Origin: Arenimonas soli
GTDB lineage: Bacteria; Pseudomonadota; Gammaproteobacteria; Xanthomonadales; Xanthomonadaceae
Assembly (NCBI RefSeq): GCF_014643775.1
Contig: NZ_BMKC01000003.1
Location: forward strand, 434,350-498,349
Reading direction: 5' to 3'
DNA length: 64,000 nucleotides
Each line of letters begins with the position of its first letter. Position 1 is the first letter of the stretch. Positions 46,005 to 54,864 of the stretch are shown in pieces. The translations under genes and the position numbers were made by a program. The notes below the pieces were generated by a model. It searched no databases. It was not told the origin of the DNA and saw nothing but the letters and a program-made list of their open reading frames with translations.

Positions 46005-46739
46005 TTAGGCCAGGTCGCCGTAAAGCGCCTGCAGGGCGGCGATCGCCGCCAGCCCCGCCGTTTCCGTGCGCAGGATGCGTGGGCCCAGGCGCAGTCCCCT
46101 GAAGCCGGTGGCGCGGGCGGCGGCGAGATCGCGTTCCGACAGACCACCTTCCGGGCCGACCAGCAGCGCGACTTCGGCCGCAGCCGGCAGCGCCAGGTCG
46201 TGCAGGCCCAGGTCGGCGTCCGGGTCGAGCGCCAGCTTCACAGGCGCGCTTTCGGCAACCGCATAGTTCGCCAGCGACACCGGTTCGCCCAGCCCGGGCA
46301 GGCGCGCCCGCCCGCTCTGTTCGCAGGCCGCGGCCAGGATGCCCTGCCAGTGCGCCAGGCGCTTGGCGGCGCGTTCGGCGTCGAGCTTCACCTCGGTGCG
46401 TTCGGTGCTGACCGGCACGAAGGCCGCCACGCCCAGCTCGGTGCCTTTTTGCAAGATCAGGTCCATCTTGTCGCCGCGGGCGATGCCCTGGGCCAGGGTG
46501 ATGCGCAGCGGAGATTCGTTCGCCACCGGTCGCGCGTCGATCACTTCGGCCTGGGCGCCGCGTTTGCCCACCGACACCAGCCGGGCCACGAAGTCATGGC
46601 CGTCGCCGTTGAACAGCACCACCGTATCGCCCACGCCCAGGCGCAGCACGCGCACCAGGTGGCCGGTGGCGGTTTCCGACAGGGTGGCCAGGCCGCCGGG
46701 CGCCAGCGGCTGGTCGACGTGGCAGCGAATGGTCCTCAT
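46005..46739 (-). CDS. rsmE: 16S rRNA m3U1498 methyltransferase RsmE
   Basis: This 244-residue SPOUT methyltransferase methylates U1498 of 16S rRNA with SAM. The N-terminal PUA-like part shows MRTIRCHVDQPL and LVRVLRLGVGDTVVLFNGDG. The trefoil-knot SPOUT part has TLAQGIARGDKMDLILQKGTELG, VALLVGPEGGLSERDLAAA and RGLRLGPRILRTETAGLAAI. The GPEGG and LGPRILRTETA motifs form the SAM pocket. Length is normal. The ATG overlaps the bioA stop; bioA-rsmE is a recurrent pair in gammaproteobacteria. Confidence 0.95.
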   Translation of the reverse strand: MRTIRCHVDQPLAPGGLATLSETATGHLVRVLRLGVGDTVVLFNGDGHDFVARLVSVGKRGAQAEVIDARPVANESPLRITLAQGIARGDKMDLILQKGTELGVAAFVPVSTERTEVKLDAERAAKRLAHWQGILAAACEQSGRARLPGLGEPVSLANYAVAESAPVKLALDPDADLGLHDLALPAAAEVALLVGPEGGLSERDLAAARATGFRGLRLGPRILRTETAGLAAIAALQALYGDLA

Positions 46740-48112
46740 GGCCGGCAGGCCTCCTCGATGGCGGTCGTGGTGACGTCGGCCAGCAGCGCCAGTTCTTCTT
46801 CGCCGACGCAGTAGGGCGGCATCCAGTACAGGATGTCGCCCAGCGGGCGCAGCACCACGCCGCGCTCCAGCGCGTGCCGGTAGGCGCGCAGGCCGCGGCG
46901 GTCGGCGGCGGGGAAGGGCGCGCGGGTGCGGCGGTCGGCCACCAGTTCGATCGCCAGGATCATCCCGGTCTGGCGCACCTGGGCAACGTTCGGGTGCGCG
47001 GCCAGGGGCGCGGCCAGCGTGGCCATGCGCGCGGCCGTGCCGCGGTTTCGCGCCAGCACGTCGTCGCTGTCGAAGATCGCCAGCGACGCCAGCGCCGCGG
47101 CGCAGCCCAGCGGGTTGCCGGTGTAGCTGTGCGAATGCAGGAAGGCGCGTTCGCGCGAATCATCCAGGAAGGCTTCGTAGACATGCGCCGTGGTCAGCAC
47201 CGCCGACATCGGCAGGAAGCCGCCGGTCAGGCCCTTGGACAGGCACAGGAAGTCGGGCGTGATGCCGGCCTGTTCGCAGGCGAACAGCGTGCCGGTTCGA
47301 CCGAAGCCGACGGCGATTTCGTCGGCGATCAGGTGAACGCCATGGGCGTCGCACAGTTCGCGGGCCCGGCGCAGGTAGGCCGGGTGGAACATGCGCATGC
47401 CGCCGGCGCACTGCACCAGGGGTTCGAGCACCAGGGCGCAGACGCTGCCGGCATTGGCCTCGAGCAGGGCGGCCAGTTGATCGGCGCGGCGCAGGGCGCA
47501 GGCCTCGGCGGATTCGCCGGGTTCGGCCTCGTAGGCATCGGGCGAAGGCGCGAACAGGGGTTCGAGCAGCAGCGGCGCGTACACCCGGCGGTACAGCGGG
47601 ATGTCGCCCATCGACAGCGCGCCGATGGTTTCGCCGTGGTAGCCATTGGTGAGCGAAATGAAGCGGGTGCGCCGGCCGTCGCCCCGGTTGAGGTGGCTGT
47701 GGAAGCTCATCTTCAGCGCCACTTCGATCGCCGCCGAGCCGTTGTCGGCGTAGAACACCCGGGCCAGGCCCGGCGGCGCGCGCTCGAGCAGGGACTCGGC
47801 CAGGGCCAGGCCCGGGGCGTGGGAGAAGCCCGCGTAGATGACGTGCTCGAGCTCCAGCGCCTGCCTGCCGATGGCCTCGGCGATGCGCGTTTCGCCGTGC
47901 CCGAACAGGTTCGTCCACCAGCTGCTGCCGGCGTCGAGGTAACGTTTGCCGTCCACGCCCTCGAGCCAGGCGCCACGGCCACGGCGGATCGGCACCAGGG
48001 GCAGGGTGCCCGGGTGTTCCTTCATCTGGGTGCAGGGGTGCCAGACGATGTCCAGGTCGCGCTGGCGCCAGGCGGCTTCGTCCAGGCCGTGGATCCGGGC
48101 TTGTTTGTCCAT
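46736..48112 (-). CDS. bioA: Adenosylmethionine-8-amino-7-oxononanoate transaminase
   Basis: This 458-residue PLP enzyme uses SAM to aminate KAPA to DAPA in biotin synthesis. WHPCTQMKEHPGTLPLVPI, with its conserved Trp/Tyr substrate residues, and DAGSSWWTNLFGHGETRIA open it. YADNGSAAIEVALKM, TNGYHGETIGALSMGD and ADEIAVGFGRTGTLFACEQA follow, and LSKGLTGGFLPMSAVLTT carries the PLP lysine. The start MDKQARIHGL at 48112 lacks an obvious RBS. bioB, bioF and bioD are not nearby. It is divergent from nudE across an 87-base gap. Confidence 0.95.
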   Translation of the reverse strand: MDKQARIHGLDEAAWRQRDLDIVWHPCTQMKEHPGTLPLVPIRRGRGAWLEGVDGKRYLDAGSSWWTNLFGHGETRIAEAIGRQALELEHVIYAGFSHAPGLALAESLLERAPPGLARVFYADNGSAAIEVALKMSFHSHLNRGDGRRTRFISLTNGYHGETIGALSMGDIPLYRRVYAPLLLEPLFAPSPDAYEAEPGESAEACALRRADQLAALLEANAGSVCALVLEPLVQCAGGMRMFHPAYLRRARELCDAHGVHLIADEIAVGFGRTGTLFACEQAGITPDFLCLSKGLTGGFLPMSAVLTTAHVYEAFLDDSRERAFLHSHSYTGNPLGCAAALASLAIFDSDDVLARNRGTAARMATLAAPLAAHPNVAQVRQTGMILAIELVADRRTRAPFPAADRRGLRAYRHALERGVVLRPLGDILYWMPPYCVGEEELALLADVTTTAIEEACRP

Positions 48113-48187
48113 GCGCGGATGATCCGGTGCCCGGCGCCGCCTGTCCAACCGCGGCGGGTTCGCCGGGACGCCGGCGGCGGCAGCGGC

Positions 48188-48193
48188 TAGAAT
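48188..48193 (+). promoter_or_regulatory. TAGAAT -10 element placed 6 bases before the nudE ATG
   Basis: The hexamer and its 6-base spacing to ATG are identical to those before yqgE. A transcript starting at the A of ATG would be leaderless. No -35 match or ribosome-binding site is seen. Confidence 0.5.
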
Positions 48194-48199
48194 CGCTGG

Positions 48200-48745
48200 A
48201 TGCGTCCCTTGCCGACCATCCACGCCCGTGAAGAACAGCCGCTGGAAAGCGGCCGCCGGGAAATCCTGCACCTGGAGTTCAGCAACGGCGAGCGCCGCCG
48301 CTACGAACGACTGGTCAGCGGCGGGCACGGCTCGGTCATCATCGCCGCGGTGCCCGAGCCCGGCACCGTGCTGTTGATCCGCGAATACGCCGCCGGCACC
48401 CACCGCTACGAACTGGGCCTGCCCAAGGGCCGCATGGACGCCGGCGAAACCGTCGAGGAAGCGGCCAACCGCGAGCTCAAGGAAGAAGTGGGCATGGGCG
48501 CGCGCAAGCTCAGCCTGGTGCGCTCGATCACGCTGGCGCCCGGCTACATGAGCCACCAGATCCACCTGGTGCTGGCCGAAGACCTTTACCCCGAGCGCCT
48601 GCCCGGGGACGAACCCGAGGAACTGGAGGTCGTGCCCTGGAAGTTCGACCGCCTGGCCGACCTGATGTTGCGCGAGGACTGTTCGGAAGGCCGCTCGCTG
48701 GCCGCCCTGTTCATCGTGCGCGAACTGCTCAGGGAGCGAGAGTGA
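48200..48745 (+). CDS. nudE: ADP-sugar/NADH-type Nudix hydrolase NudE
   Basis: This 181-residue cytosolic Nudix enzyme hydrolyses ADP-ribose, Ap3A and NADH-type compounds. The Nudix box is GRMDAGETVEEAANRELKEE (residues about 76-98, GX5EX7REUXEEXGU pattern satisfied), followed by VGMGARKL. The preceding VSGGHGSVIIAAVPEPGTV and YAAGTHRYELGLPKG fit NudE rather than MutT. A four-base-type overlap with cysQ (GTGA) is the standard nudE-cysQ operon of gammaproteobacteria. A possible leaderless start is described at the TAGAAT element. Confidence 0.92.
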   Translation: MRPLPTIHAREEQPLESGRREILHLEFSNGERRRYERLVSGGHGSVIIAAVPEPGTVLLIREYAAGTHRYELGLPKGRMDAGETVEEAANRELKEEVGMGARKLSLVRSITLAPGYMSHQIHLVLAEDLYPERLPGDEPEELEVVPWKFDRLADLMLREDCSEGRSLAALFIVRELLRERE

Positions 48746-49542
48746 ATCCAATGCGCGAGGCCTGCATCGGCCTGGCCCGCGAGGCCGGCGACGCCATCCT
48801 GTCCGTGTATGCGCGCGATTTCAGCGTGGAAACGAAGGACGACGACTCCCCGCTCACCCAGGCCGACCTGGCCTCGCATCGGATCATCGTCGACGGCCTG
48901 CGTCGCCTGGCCCCGGACATCCCCGTGCTGAGCGAAGAAGACGCGGACATCCCCTGGGACGTTCGCCGCCAATGGACGCGGCACTGGCTGGTGGACCCGC
49001 TCGACGGCACCCGCGAGTTCGTCAAGAGGAACGGCGAGTTCACCGTCAACATCGCGCTGGTCGAAAACGGCCGCCCGGTGCTGGGCGTGGTGTTCGCGCC
49101 GGTGCCCGACTACCTGCTGCATGCCGAGGCCGGCGTCGGCGCCTTCCTGCGCGAGCGCGGGCAGGACATCCCCCTGCAGACCCGGCGGCCGGCGTCGTCG
49201 CCGCTGCGGGTCGCCGCCAGCCGTTCGCACCTGGACGAACGCACCGCACGGGCGCTCGAACGCATGGGCGACACCGAACGCCACGGCCTGGGCTCGTCGC
49301 TCAAGTTCTGCCGCATCGCCGAGGGCAGCATCGACGTCTACCCGCGCTTCGGCCCCACCAGCGAGTGGGACACCGCCGCGGCGCAGTGCGTGCTGGAGGC
49401 GGCCGGTGGCGCCGTGCTGCGCCTGGACGGCACGCCGCTGGACTACAACCGCAAGGAAAACATCCTCAACCCGCACTTCATCGCGCTCGGTGATGTGTCG
49501 CTGCCCTGGCGCGATTGGCTGGACGAGGGCGTGGATGGCTGA
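48742..49542 (+). CDS. cysQ: 3'(2'),5'-bisphosphate nucleotidase CysQ
   Basis: This 266-residue Mg2+-dependent phosphatase of the inositol monophosphatase fold removes the 3' phosphate from PAP released in sulfate assimilation. DDDSPLTQADLASHRII, LSEEDADIPWDVRRQW and LVDPLDGTREFVKRNGEF hold the metal ligands (Glu, DPLDGT). EWDTAAAQCVLEAAGGAV is the second signature. The GTG start at 48742 overlaps the nudE stop; an ATG at 48751 is alternative. Its end overlaps mazG by 8 bases. Confidence 0.95.
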   Translation: MNPMREACIGLAREAGDAILSVYARDFSVETKDDDSPLTQADLASHRIIVDGLRRLAPDIPVLSEEDADIPWDVRRQWTRHWLVDPLDGTREFVKRNGEFTVNIALVENGRPVLGVVFAPVPDYLLHAEAGVGAFLRERGQDIPLQTRRPASSPLRVAASRSHLDERTARALERMGDTERHGLGSSLKFCRIAEGSIDVYPRFGPTSEWDTAAAQCVLEAAGGAVLRLDGTPLDYNRKENILNPHFIALGDVSLPWRDWLDEGVDG

Positions 49543-50371
49543 AATCGACGAACTGCTGGCGATCATGGCCCGGCTGCGCGACCCCGAGCGTGGTTGCCCC
49601 TGGGACGTCGCCCAGGATTTTTCGACCGTCGCGCCGTACACCATCGAAGAAGCCTACGAAGTCGCCGATGCCATCGAGCGCGGCGACATGCACGACCTCA
49701 AGGACGAGTTGGGCGACCTGCTGCTGCAGGTGGTCTTCCACGCACGCATGGCCGAAGAGGCCGGGCACTTCGCGTTCGCCGACGTCGCCGCCGCCATCAA
49801 CGACAAGATGGTCCGCCGGCACCCACATGTGTTCGGCGACGCCGCCTGCCAGGCGGACGCCGACGCGCAGCTGGCCAACTGGGAAGAGCTCAAGCGCCAG
49901 GAGCGCCAGGCCAGCGGCACGCAGGACACCAGCGTGCTGGCCGGCATCACCCGCGGCCTGCCGGAATGGCAGCGCGCCGTGAAGCTGCAGAAGCGCGCCG
50001 CCACGCTTGGCTTCGACTGGCCGGGCCCGACGCCGGTGATCGCCAAGCTGCACGAGGAAATCGAGGAGGTGCGGGTGGAGTTCGACGCCGTCGCCGCCGA
50101 CCCGGCCGATGCCGCCGCCCGCGACCGGCTCGAGGACGAACTGGGCGACGTGCTGTTCGTGGTCGCCAACCTCACCCGCCACGCCAAGGTCGATTTCGGC
50201 GCCGCGCTGCGCCGGGCCAATGCCAAGTTCGAACGCCGGTTCCGGCGCATGGAGCAGCTGGCGGCCGGGGAGGGCGTGGATTTGTCGAGCCTGTCCCTCG
50301 AAGACCAGGACGCCTACTGGAACCGGGCCAAGGCCGAGGAGAAGCTTTCCACCGGAAAGCATCGGGACTAA
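49535..50371 (+). CDS. mazG: Nucleoside triphosphate pyrophosphohydrolase MazG
   Basis: This 278-residue protein has two MazG repeats. The first has EEAYEVADAIERGDMHDLKD and ELGDLLLQVVFHARMAEE with the EExxE/ExxD metal sites. The second has EEIEEVRVEFDAV, DRLEDELGDVLFVVANLTRH and FERRFRRME. It cleaves NTPs and ppGpp-like nucleotides to NMPs and pyrophosphate. MAEIDELLAIMARLRDPERG is the conserved N-terminus with CPWD next. The last codons (GKHRD, TAA) fall in a REP-like palindrome. nudE-cysQ-mazG is a conserved clean-up operon. Confidence 0.95.
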   Translation: MAEIDELLAIMARLRDPERGCPWDVAQDFSTVAPYTIEEAYEVADAIERGDMHDLKDELGDLLLQVVFHARMAEEAGHFAFADVAAAINDKMVRRHPHVFGDAACQADADAQLANWEELKRQERQASGTQDTSVLAGITRGLPEWQRAVKLQKRAATLGFDWPGPTPVIAKLHEEIEEVRVEFDAVAADPADAAARDRLEDELGDVLFVVANLTRHAKVDFGAALRRANAKFERRFRRMEQLAAGEGVDLSSLSLEDQDAYWNRAKAEEKLSTGKHRD

Positions 50372-50385
50372 AGTCCCTCCCACAG
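50361..50385. repeat. REP-like palindrome at the mazG end
   Basis: GGGACT-AA-AGTCCC occupies 50364-50377, followed by TCCCACAG. Read on the other strand it is CTGTGGGAGGGACTTTAGTCCCGAT, the common REP form of Xanthomonadales and Pseudomonas. It contains the TAA stop of mazG and abuts the CAGGAG ribosome-binding region of the next gene. Confidence 0.7.
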
Positions 50386-50397
50386 GAGAGGCGCGCC

Positions 50398-50706
50398 ATG
50401 AGCGAATCCGGATTCCGCAGTTTCCGCGAGTTCTACCCCTTCTACCTGGGCGAACACGCCAACCCGACTTGCCGCCGCCTGCACTTCGCCGGCAGCTGCG
50501 TGGCGCTGGGCTTCATCGCCGCGGCGGTGGCCACGCTCAATCCCTGGTGGCTGCTGGCCGCCCTGGTCAGCGGGTATGCCTTCGCCTGGGTCGGCCACTT
50601 CTTCTTCGAACACAACCGCCCGGCGACCTTCAAGCACCCGTTTTATTCCTTTGCCGGCGACTGGGTCATGTTCAAGGACATGCTGACCGGAAAGATCCGC
50701 TTCTGA
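50398..50706 (+). CDS. Mpo1-like / DUF962 membrane protein
   Basis: This 102-residue small integral membrane protein has two hydrophobic segments (about 26-44 and 50-68). It has FREFYPFYLGEHANPTCRRLHF at the start, FAWVGHFFFEHNRPATFKHP and FYSFAGDWVMFKDMLTGKI. The GHxxxEHNRPATF motif provides the Fe-binding histidines of the Mpo1 family. Yeast Mpo1 is an alpha-dioxygenase of 2-hydroxy fatty acids. The bacterial role is not established. It follows mazG by 26 bases across a REP-like palindrome, with CAGGAG as its ribosome-binding site. Confidence 0.87.
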   Translation: MSESGFRSFREFYPFYLGEHANPTCRRLHFAGSCVALGFIAAAVATLNPWWLLAALVSGYAFAWVGHFFFEHNRPATFKHPFYSFAGDWVMFKDMLTGKIRF

Positions 50707-50762
50707 GCCCGCGTTGACGCCGCCTTGCCGGCGGCTTCACGCCCGAATCACCGGGGCCGGGG

Positions 50763-50768
50763 TCTAAT
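50763..50768 (+). promoter_or_regulatory. Candidate -10 element before the response regulator
   Basis: TCTAAT lies immediately before the first operator-like inverted repeat. It would place the transcript start at about 50775-50777 inside that repeat. The -35 is not recognisable. Confidence 0.35.
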
Positions 50769-50807
50769 CTTCACAAAGCTGAAGACACCCTCTTCACATC
50801 CCTGAAG
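50769..50807 (+). promoter_or_regulatory. Tandem inverted-repeat operator candidate, CTTCAC-N4-CTGAAG x2
   Basis: CTTCACAAAGCTGAAG (50769-50784) and CTTCACATCCCTGAAG (50792-50807) share the form CTTCAC-N4-CTGAAG, and their starts are 23 bases apart. The second touches the AAGGAG ribosome-binding site (50805-50810). Two matching dyads in front of an OmpR-family regulator suggest autoregulation, here probably repression or modulation because the sites lie at and after the predicted start. Confidence 0.6.
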
Positions 50808-50816
50808 GAGCACCCC

Positions 50817-51530
50817 ATGCGACGCGATGACCCGGCCGGCCTGATCCTTGTGGTCGAAGACAACCGCAACCTGTCCGAGATGGTTGGCGAATACCTCGAA
50901 TCCAAGGGGTTTGGCGTGGACTACGCCACCGACGGCCAGGACGGCTTCCGCCTGGCCGCCGACAACAGCTACGACGTGATCGTGCTGGACCTGATGCTGC
51001 CGCGCATGGACGGCCTGGAAGTCTGCCGCCGCCTGCGCAACGAGGCCAAGAAGTCCACGCCGGTGCTGATGCTGACCGCCCGGGACACCCTCAACGACAA
51101 GGTGGTGGGCCTGGAGGCCGGGGCCGACGACTACCTGGTCAAGCCCTTCGCGATCCAGGAACTCGAGGCCCGCGTGCGTGCCCTGATCCGCCGCGACCGC
51201 CGCCAGGTCAGCGCCGAGGTGCTGAAGGTGGCCGACCTGGTGCTCGACACCGCCAGCCTGCGGGTCACCCGCGCCGGCCAGGAAATCCAGCTCTCGCCCA
51301 TCGGCCTGCGCCTGCTGACCATCCTGATGCGCGAATCGCCGCGCGTGGTCACCCGCCGCGACATCGAACGCGAGATCTGGGGCGACGGCCTGCCCGATTC
51401 CGACACCCTGCGCAGCCACCTCTACAACCTGCGCAAGGCCATCGACCGGCCGTTCGACCGCCCGCTGCTGCACACCGTGCAGACCGCCGGCTACCGCATC
51501 GCCGACCTCGATGCCCCCCCGGCCGGCTGA
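50817..51530 (+). CDS. OmpR-family response regulator
   Basis: This 237-residue protein has a receiver domain with VVEDNRNLSEM, D58 in VLDLMLPRMDGLEV, and MLTARDTLNDKVVGLEAGAD and YLVKPFAIQELEAR. A winged-helix DNA-binding domain follows (about 140-235) with LSPIGLRLLTILMRESPRVVTR and SDTLRSHLYNLRKAIDRPF. It pairs with the histidine kinase gene 4 bases after it. Two matching inverted repeats directly upstream may be its own binding sites. The system also precedes a MacA/MacB-type exporter, so exporter control is plausible but unproven. Confidence 0.93.
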   Translation: MRRDDPAGLILVVEDNRNLSEMVGEYLESKGFGVDYATDGQDGFRLAADNSYDVIVLDLMLPRMDGLEVCRRLRNEAKKSTPVLMLTARDTLNDKVVGLEAGADDYLVKPFAIQELEARVRALIRRDRRQVSAEVLKVADLVLDTASLRVTRAGQEIQLSPIGLRLLTILMRESPRVVTRRDIEREIWGDGLPDSDTLRSHLYNLRKAIDRPFDRPLLHTVQTAGYRIADLDAPPAG

Positions 51531-51534
51531 CGCC

Positions 51535-52842
51535 ATGCCGCATCGCAAGGGACTGCGGCGCAAGATCTGGACCGCCTTCATCCTGCAGGCCGCGGCGATC
51601 AGCTTCGCCGCGGTGCTGGGCGTCTACGGCGCCTCGGCCGTGCTCAAGCACGTGCTGATCCAGCAGGCCCTGCAGGAAGAGGCCGCGCACTACTGGCAGC
51701 GCATGCAGGCCAACCCGGGCGCGGAAGTGCCCGACACCTACAACATGACCGGCTACCTGCTTCCCGCCGGCGCCGACCCGAAGCGCGTGCCGGAAACCAT
51801 CCGCAGCCTGGCGCCGGGTTTCCATGCCCTGCCGCGCGCGCAGGGCGGGTCGCTGGTGCTGGTCGACCAGGACCGCCACGGCCACCGCCTGTACCTGTTG
51901 TTCAAGCAAGAACAGGTGGACAGCCTGGCGTTCTGGTTCGGCATGGCGCCGCTGGCGATCGTGCTGGTGGTTATCTACGTGATCGCCTGGACGACCTACC
52001 GCGCCTCGCGGCGCGCGGTGTCGCCGGTGATCTGGCTGGCCTCGCAGGTCCAGCGCTGGGATCCCAAGCAGCCCGAGCCGGCCCTGCTGAGCCCTGAAAA
52101 CCTGCCCACCGACGTCGAAGGCGAAACCCTGGTGCTGGCGCAGTCGCTGCACGAGTTCGCCAGCCGCATCGAAAACTTCGTGCAGCGCGAGCGCGACTTC
52201 ACCCGCGATGCCTCGCACGAGCTGCGCACGCCGCTCACCGTCATCCGCGTGGCCGGCGACATGATGGCCGGCGACGACAGCCTGTCGCCCATGGCGCGCA
52301 AGTCCCTGGGCCGCATCCAGGGCGCCGGCCGCGACATGGAGGCGCTGATCGAAGCCTTCCTCATCCTGGCCCGCGAGGGCGACACCGGCCTGCCGGACGT
52401 GGATTTCGACGTCGCCGAGGTCGTGCAGGAAGAAGTCGAAAAGGCCCGGCTGCTGGTCGCCGCGAAGCCGGTCGAGGTCAGCTGCCGGGTCGAGCAGGGA
52501 TTCCACCTGCAGGCGCCGGCCCGGGTGCTGTCGGTGATGCTGAGCAACCTGCTGCGCAACGCCTGCAATTACACCGACGCCGGCCGCGTCACGGTGACGG
52601 TGCGCCACGGCGAGATATCGGTGGCCGACACCGGCGTGGGCATGGACGAAACCGTGCTGGCGCGGGTGTTCGAGCCCTTCTATCGCGCCGCCAACCCGGG
52701 CAAGGAAGGCCAGGGCATCGGCCTGTCCATCGTGCAGCGCCTGTCGCATCGCTACGGCTGGCCGGTGCGGCTGGAAAGCCGGCCTGGCGAGGGCACCACC
52801 GCCACCCTGAGTTTCCCGCACGCCACCACCGCCGCTGGCTGA
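51535..52842 (+). CDS. Sensor histidine kinase, partner of the preceding regulator
   Basis: This 435-residue inner-membrane kinase starts at MPHRKGLRRK (ATG 51535). TM1 is about 11-32 and TM2 about 144-162 (PLAIVLVVIYVIAWTTY). A periplasmic sensor domain of about 110 residues sits between them and is rich in Tyr/Gly without a recognised ligand motif. A HAMP-like segment is followed by HisKA with H228 in ASHELRTPLTVI. The HATPase shows LLRNACNYTDAGRV, DTGVGMDE, and GQGIGLSIVQRLSHRYGW. A strong hairpin after it (52858-52893) could end this two-gene transcript. Confidence 0.91.
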   Translation: MPHRKGLRRKIWTAFILQAAAISFAAVLGVYGASAVLKHVLIQQALQEEAAHYWQRMQANPGAEVPDTYNMTGYLLPAGADPKRVPETIRSLAPGFHALPRAQGGSLVLVDQDRHGHRLYLLFKQEQVDSLAFWFGMAPLAIVLVVIYVIAWTTYRASRRAVSPVIWLASQVQRWDPKQPEPALLSPENLPTDVEGETLVLAQSLHEFASRIENFVQRERDFTRDASHELRTPLTVIRVAGDMMAGDDSLSPMARKSLGRIQGAGRDMEALIEAFLILAREGDTGLPDVDFDVAEVVQEEVEKARLLVAAKPVEVSCRVEQGFHLQAPARVLSVMLSNLLRNACNYTDAGRVTVTVRHGEISVADTGVGMDETVLARVFEPFYRAANPGKEGQGIGLSIVQRLSHRYGWPVRLESRPGEGTTATLSFPHATTAAG

Positions 52843-52857
52843 ACCCCGCCCCGCGCC

Positions 52858-52893
52858 GCGGGCCCGGTGCGTCAACCGCGCACGCGGGCCCGC
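52858..52893 (+). terminator. Strong stem-loop after the histidine kinase gene
   Basis: Left arm 52858-52871 and right arm 52879-52893 pair over 9+5 bases with one bulged base, both containing CGGGCCCG, with a 7-base loop. A T-run is absent (GTTAACCTCC follows), so intrinsic termination is not certain. Confidence 0.45.
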
Positions 52894-52939
52894 GTTAACC
52901 TCCTGATTGCCGACCCGCCCAAGAGTCCACGGAGCCACG

Positions 52940-54150
52940 ATGCCGAGCCAACGCCGACGCCCCTTCCGCCTGTTCGCGGCCATCGCCGTGGTCGCGCTGG
53001 CCTTGCTGGCGGCCTGGTGGTTGTTCGGGCGCGGTGGCGAAGCCGCCGGCCAGTACCGTACCGCCCCGGTCGAACGCGGCGACGTGCGCGTGGTCATCTC
53101 GGCCACCGGCACGCTGCGCGCCACCACCACCGTGGACGTGGGCTCGCAGGTGTCGGGCCAGGTGCTCGAAGTACTGGTGGACTACAACGACCAGGTCAGC
53201 CGCGGCCAGGCCATCGCCCGCCTCGATCCCGCGCCGCTGGAAACCCGGCTCGAACAGGCCGAGGCCGACCTGGCCAGCGCCCGCGCGTCGGTGAACGAAG
53301 CCCGCGCCGGCGTGACCAATGCCGAGGCCGACTACAACCGCAAGCGCGACCTGGTGCAACGCCAGCTGATCGCGCGCAGCGAAGCCGACCTCGCCCTGGC
53401 CGCACGCGACCAGGCCCGGGCCCGCGTGGTGTCGGCCGAAGCCTCGGTGCGCCAGCGCCAGGCCGCGGTCGGCAATGCCCGCCTGGACGTGGACTACACC
53501 GTCATCCGCTCGCCGGTGGACGGCGTGGTGCTGCTGCGCGACATCGAGCCCGGCCAGACCGTGGCGGCCAGCTTCCAGACGCCGGTGCTGTTCCAGATCG
53601 CCGAGGACCTGGCGCAGATGCAGATCGACCTGAGCGTGGACGAAGCCGACGTTGGCCAGATCCGCGAGGGCCTGCCGGTGTCCTTCACCGTCGATGCCTA
53701 CCCTGACCGGCAGTTCGACGGCGAGGTGCGGCAGGTGCGGCTGGCGGCGACGGCGACCTCGAACGTGATCACCTACCCGGTGGTGGTGCAGGTGCAGAAC
53801 GCCGACCTGAGCCTGCTGCCGGGCATGACCGCCAGCGCCGAAATCGTGGTGGACCGGCGCGAGGGCGTGCTGCGCGTGCCCAATGCGGCATTGCGCTACA
53901 CGCCGCCGGATGCACCGCCGGCGCGCGCCGGTGGGGAAGGCCGCCAGCGTGGCGCGCCGGGGGCCGCTGCGGGCGGCGCGGGTCGGCCCGGTGCCGGTCG
54001 CGGCGGTGCGCGCCGGACCCTGTGGGTGCTCGAAGGCAAGGCGCCCACCGCCGTGGCGGTCGAGGTCGGCGTTTCCGACGGCACGCTCACCGAAGTCACC
54101 GGCGTACAGGAAGGCCAGCAGGTGGTGATCGGCCAGGAGCGCCCGACCGA

Positions 54151-54154
<4 letters not shown>
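52940..54154 (+). CDS. macA: MacA-like periplasmic membrane-fusion protein
   Basis: This 404-residue protein has one N-terminal membrane helix (FRLFAAIAVVALALLAAWWLF) and a periplasmic adaptor body. The barrel-sandwich segments are VISATGTLRATTTVDVGSQVSG and VLEVLVDYNDQVSRGQ. A long coiled-coil hairpin spans about 95-165 (EQAEADLASARASVNEARAGV), and the beta-barrel follows, including YTVIRSPVDGVVLLRDIEPG. A Gly/Ala/Arg-rich insertion near 350-370 is unusual for MacA. It bridges an inner-membrane MacB-type transporter to an outer-membrane TolC. No tolC is adjacent. The next gene starts at the overlapping ATGA. The symbol is by family only. Confidence 0.88.
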
Positions 54155-54860
<706 letters not shown>

Positions 54861-54864
<4 letters not shown>

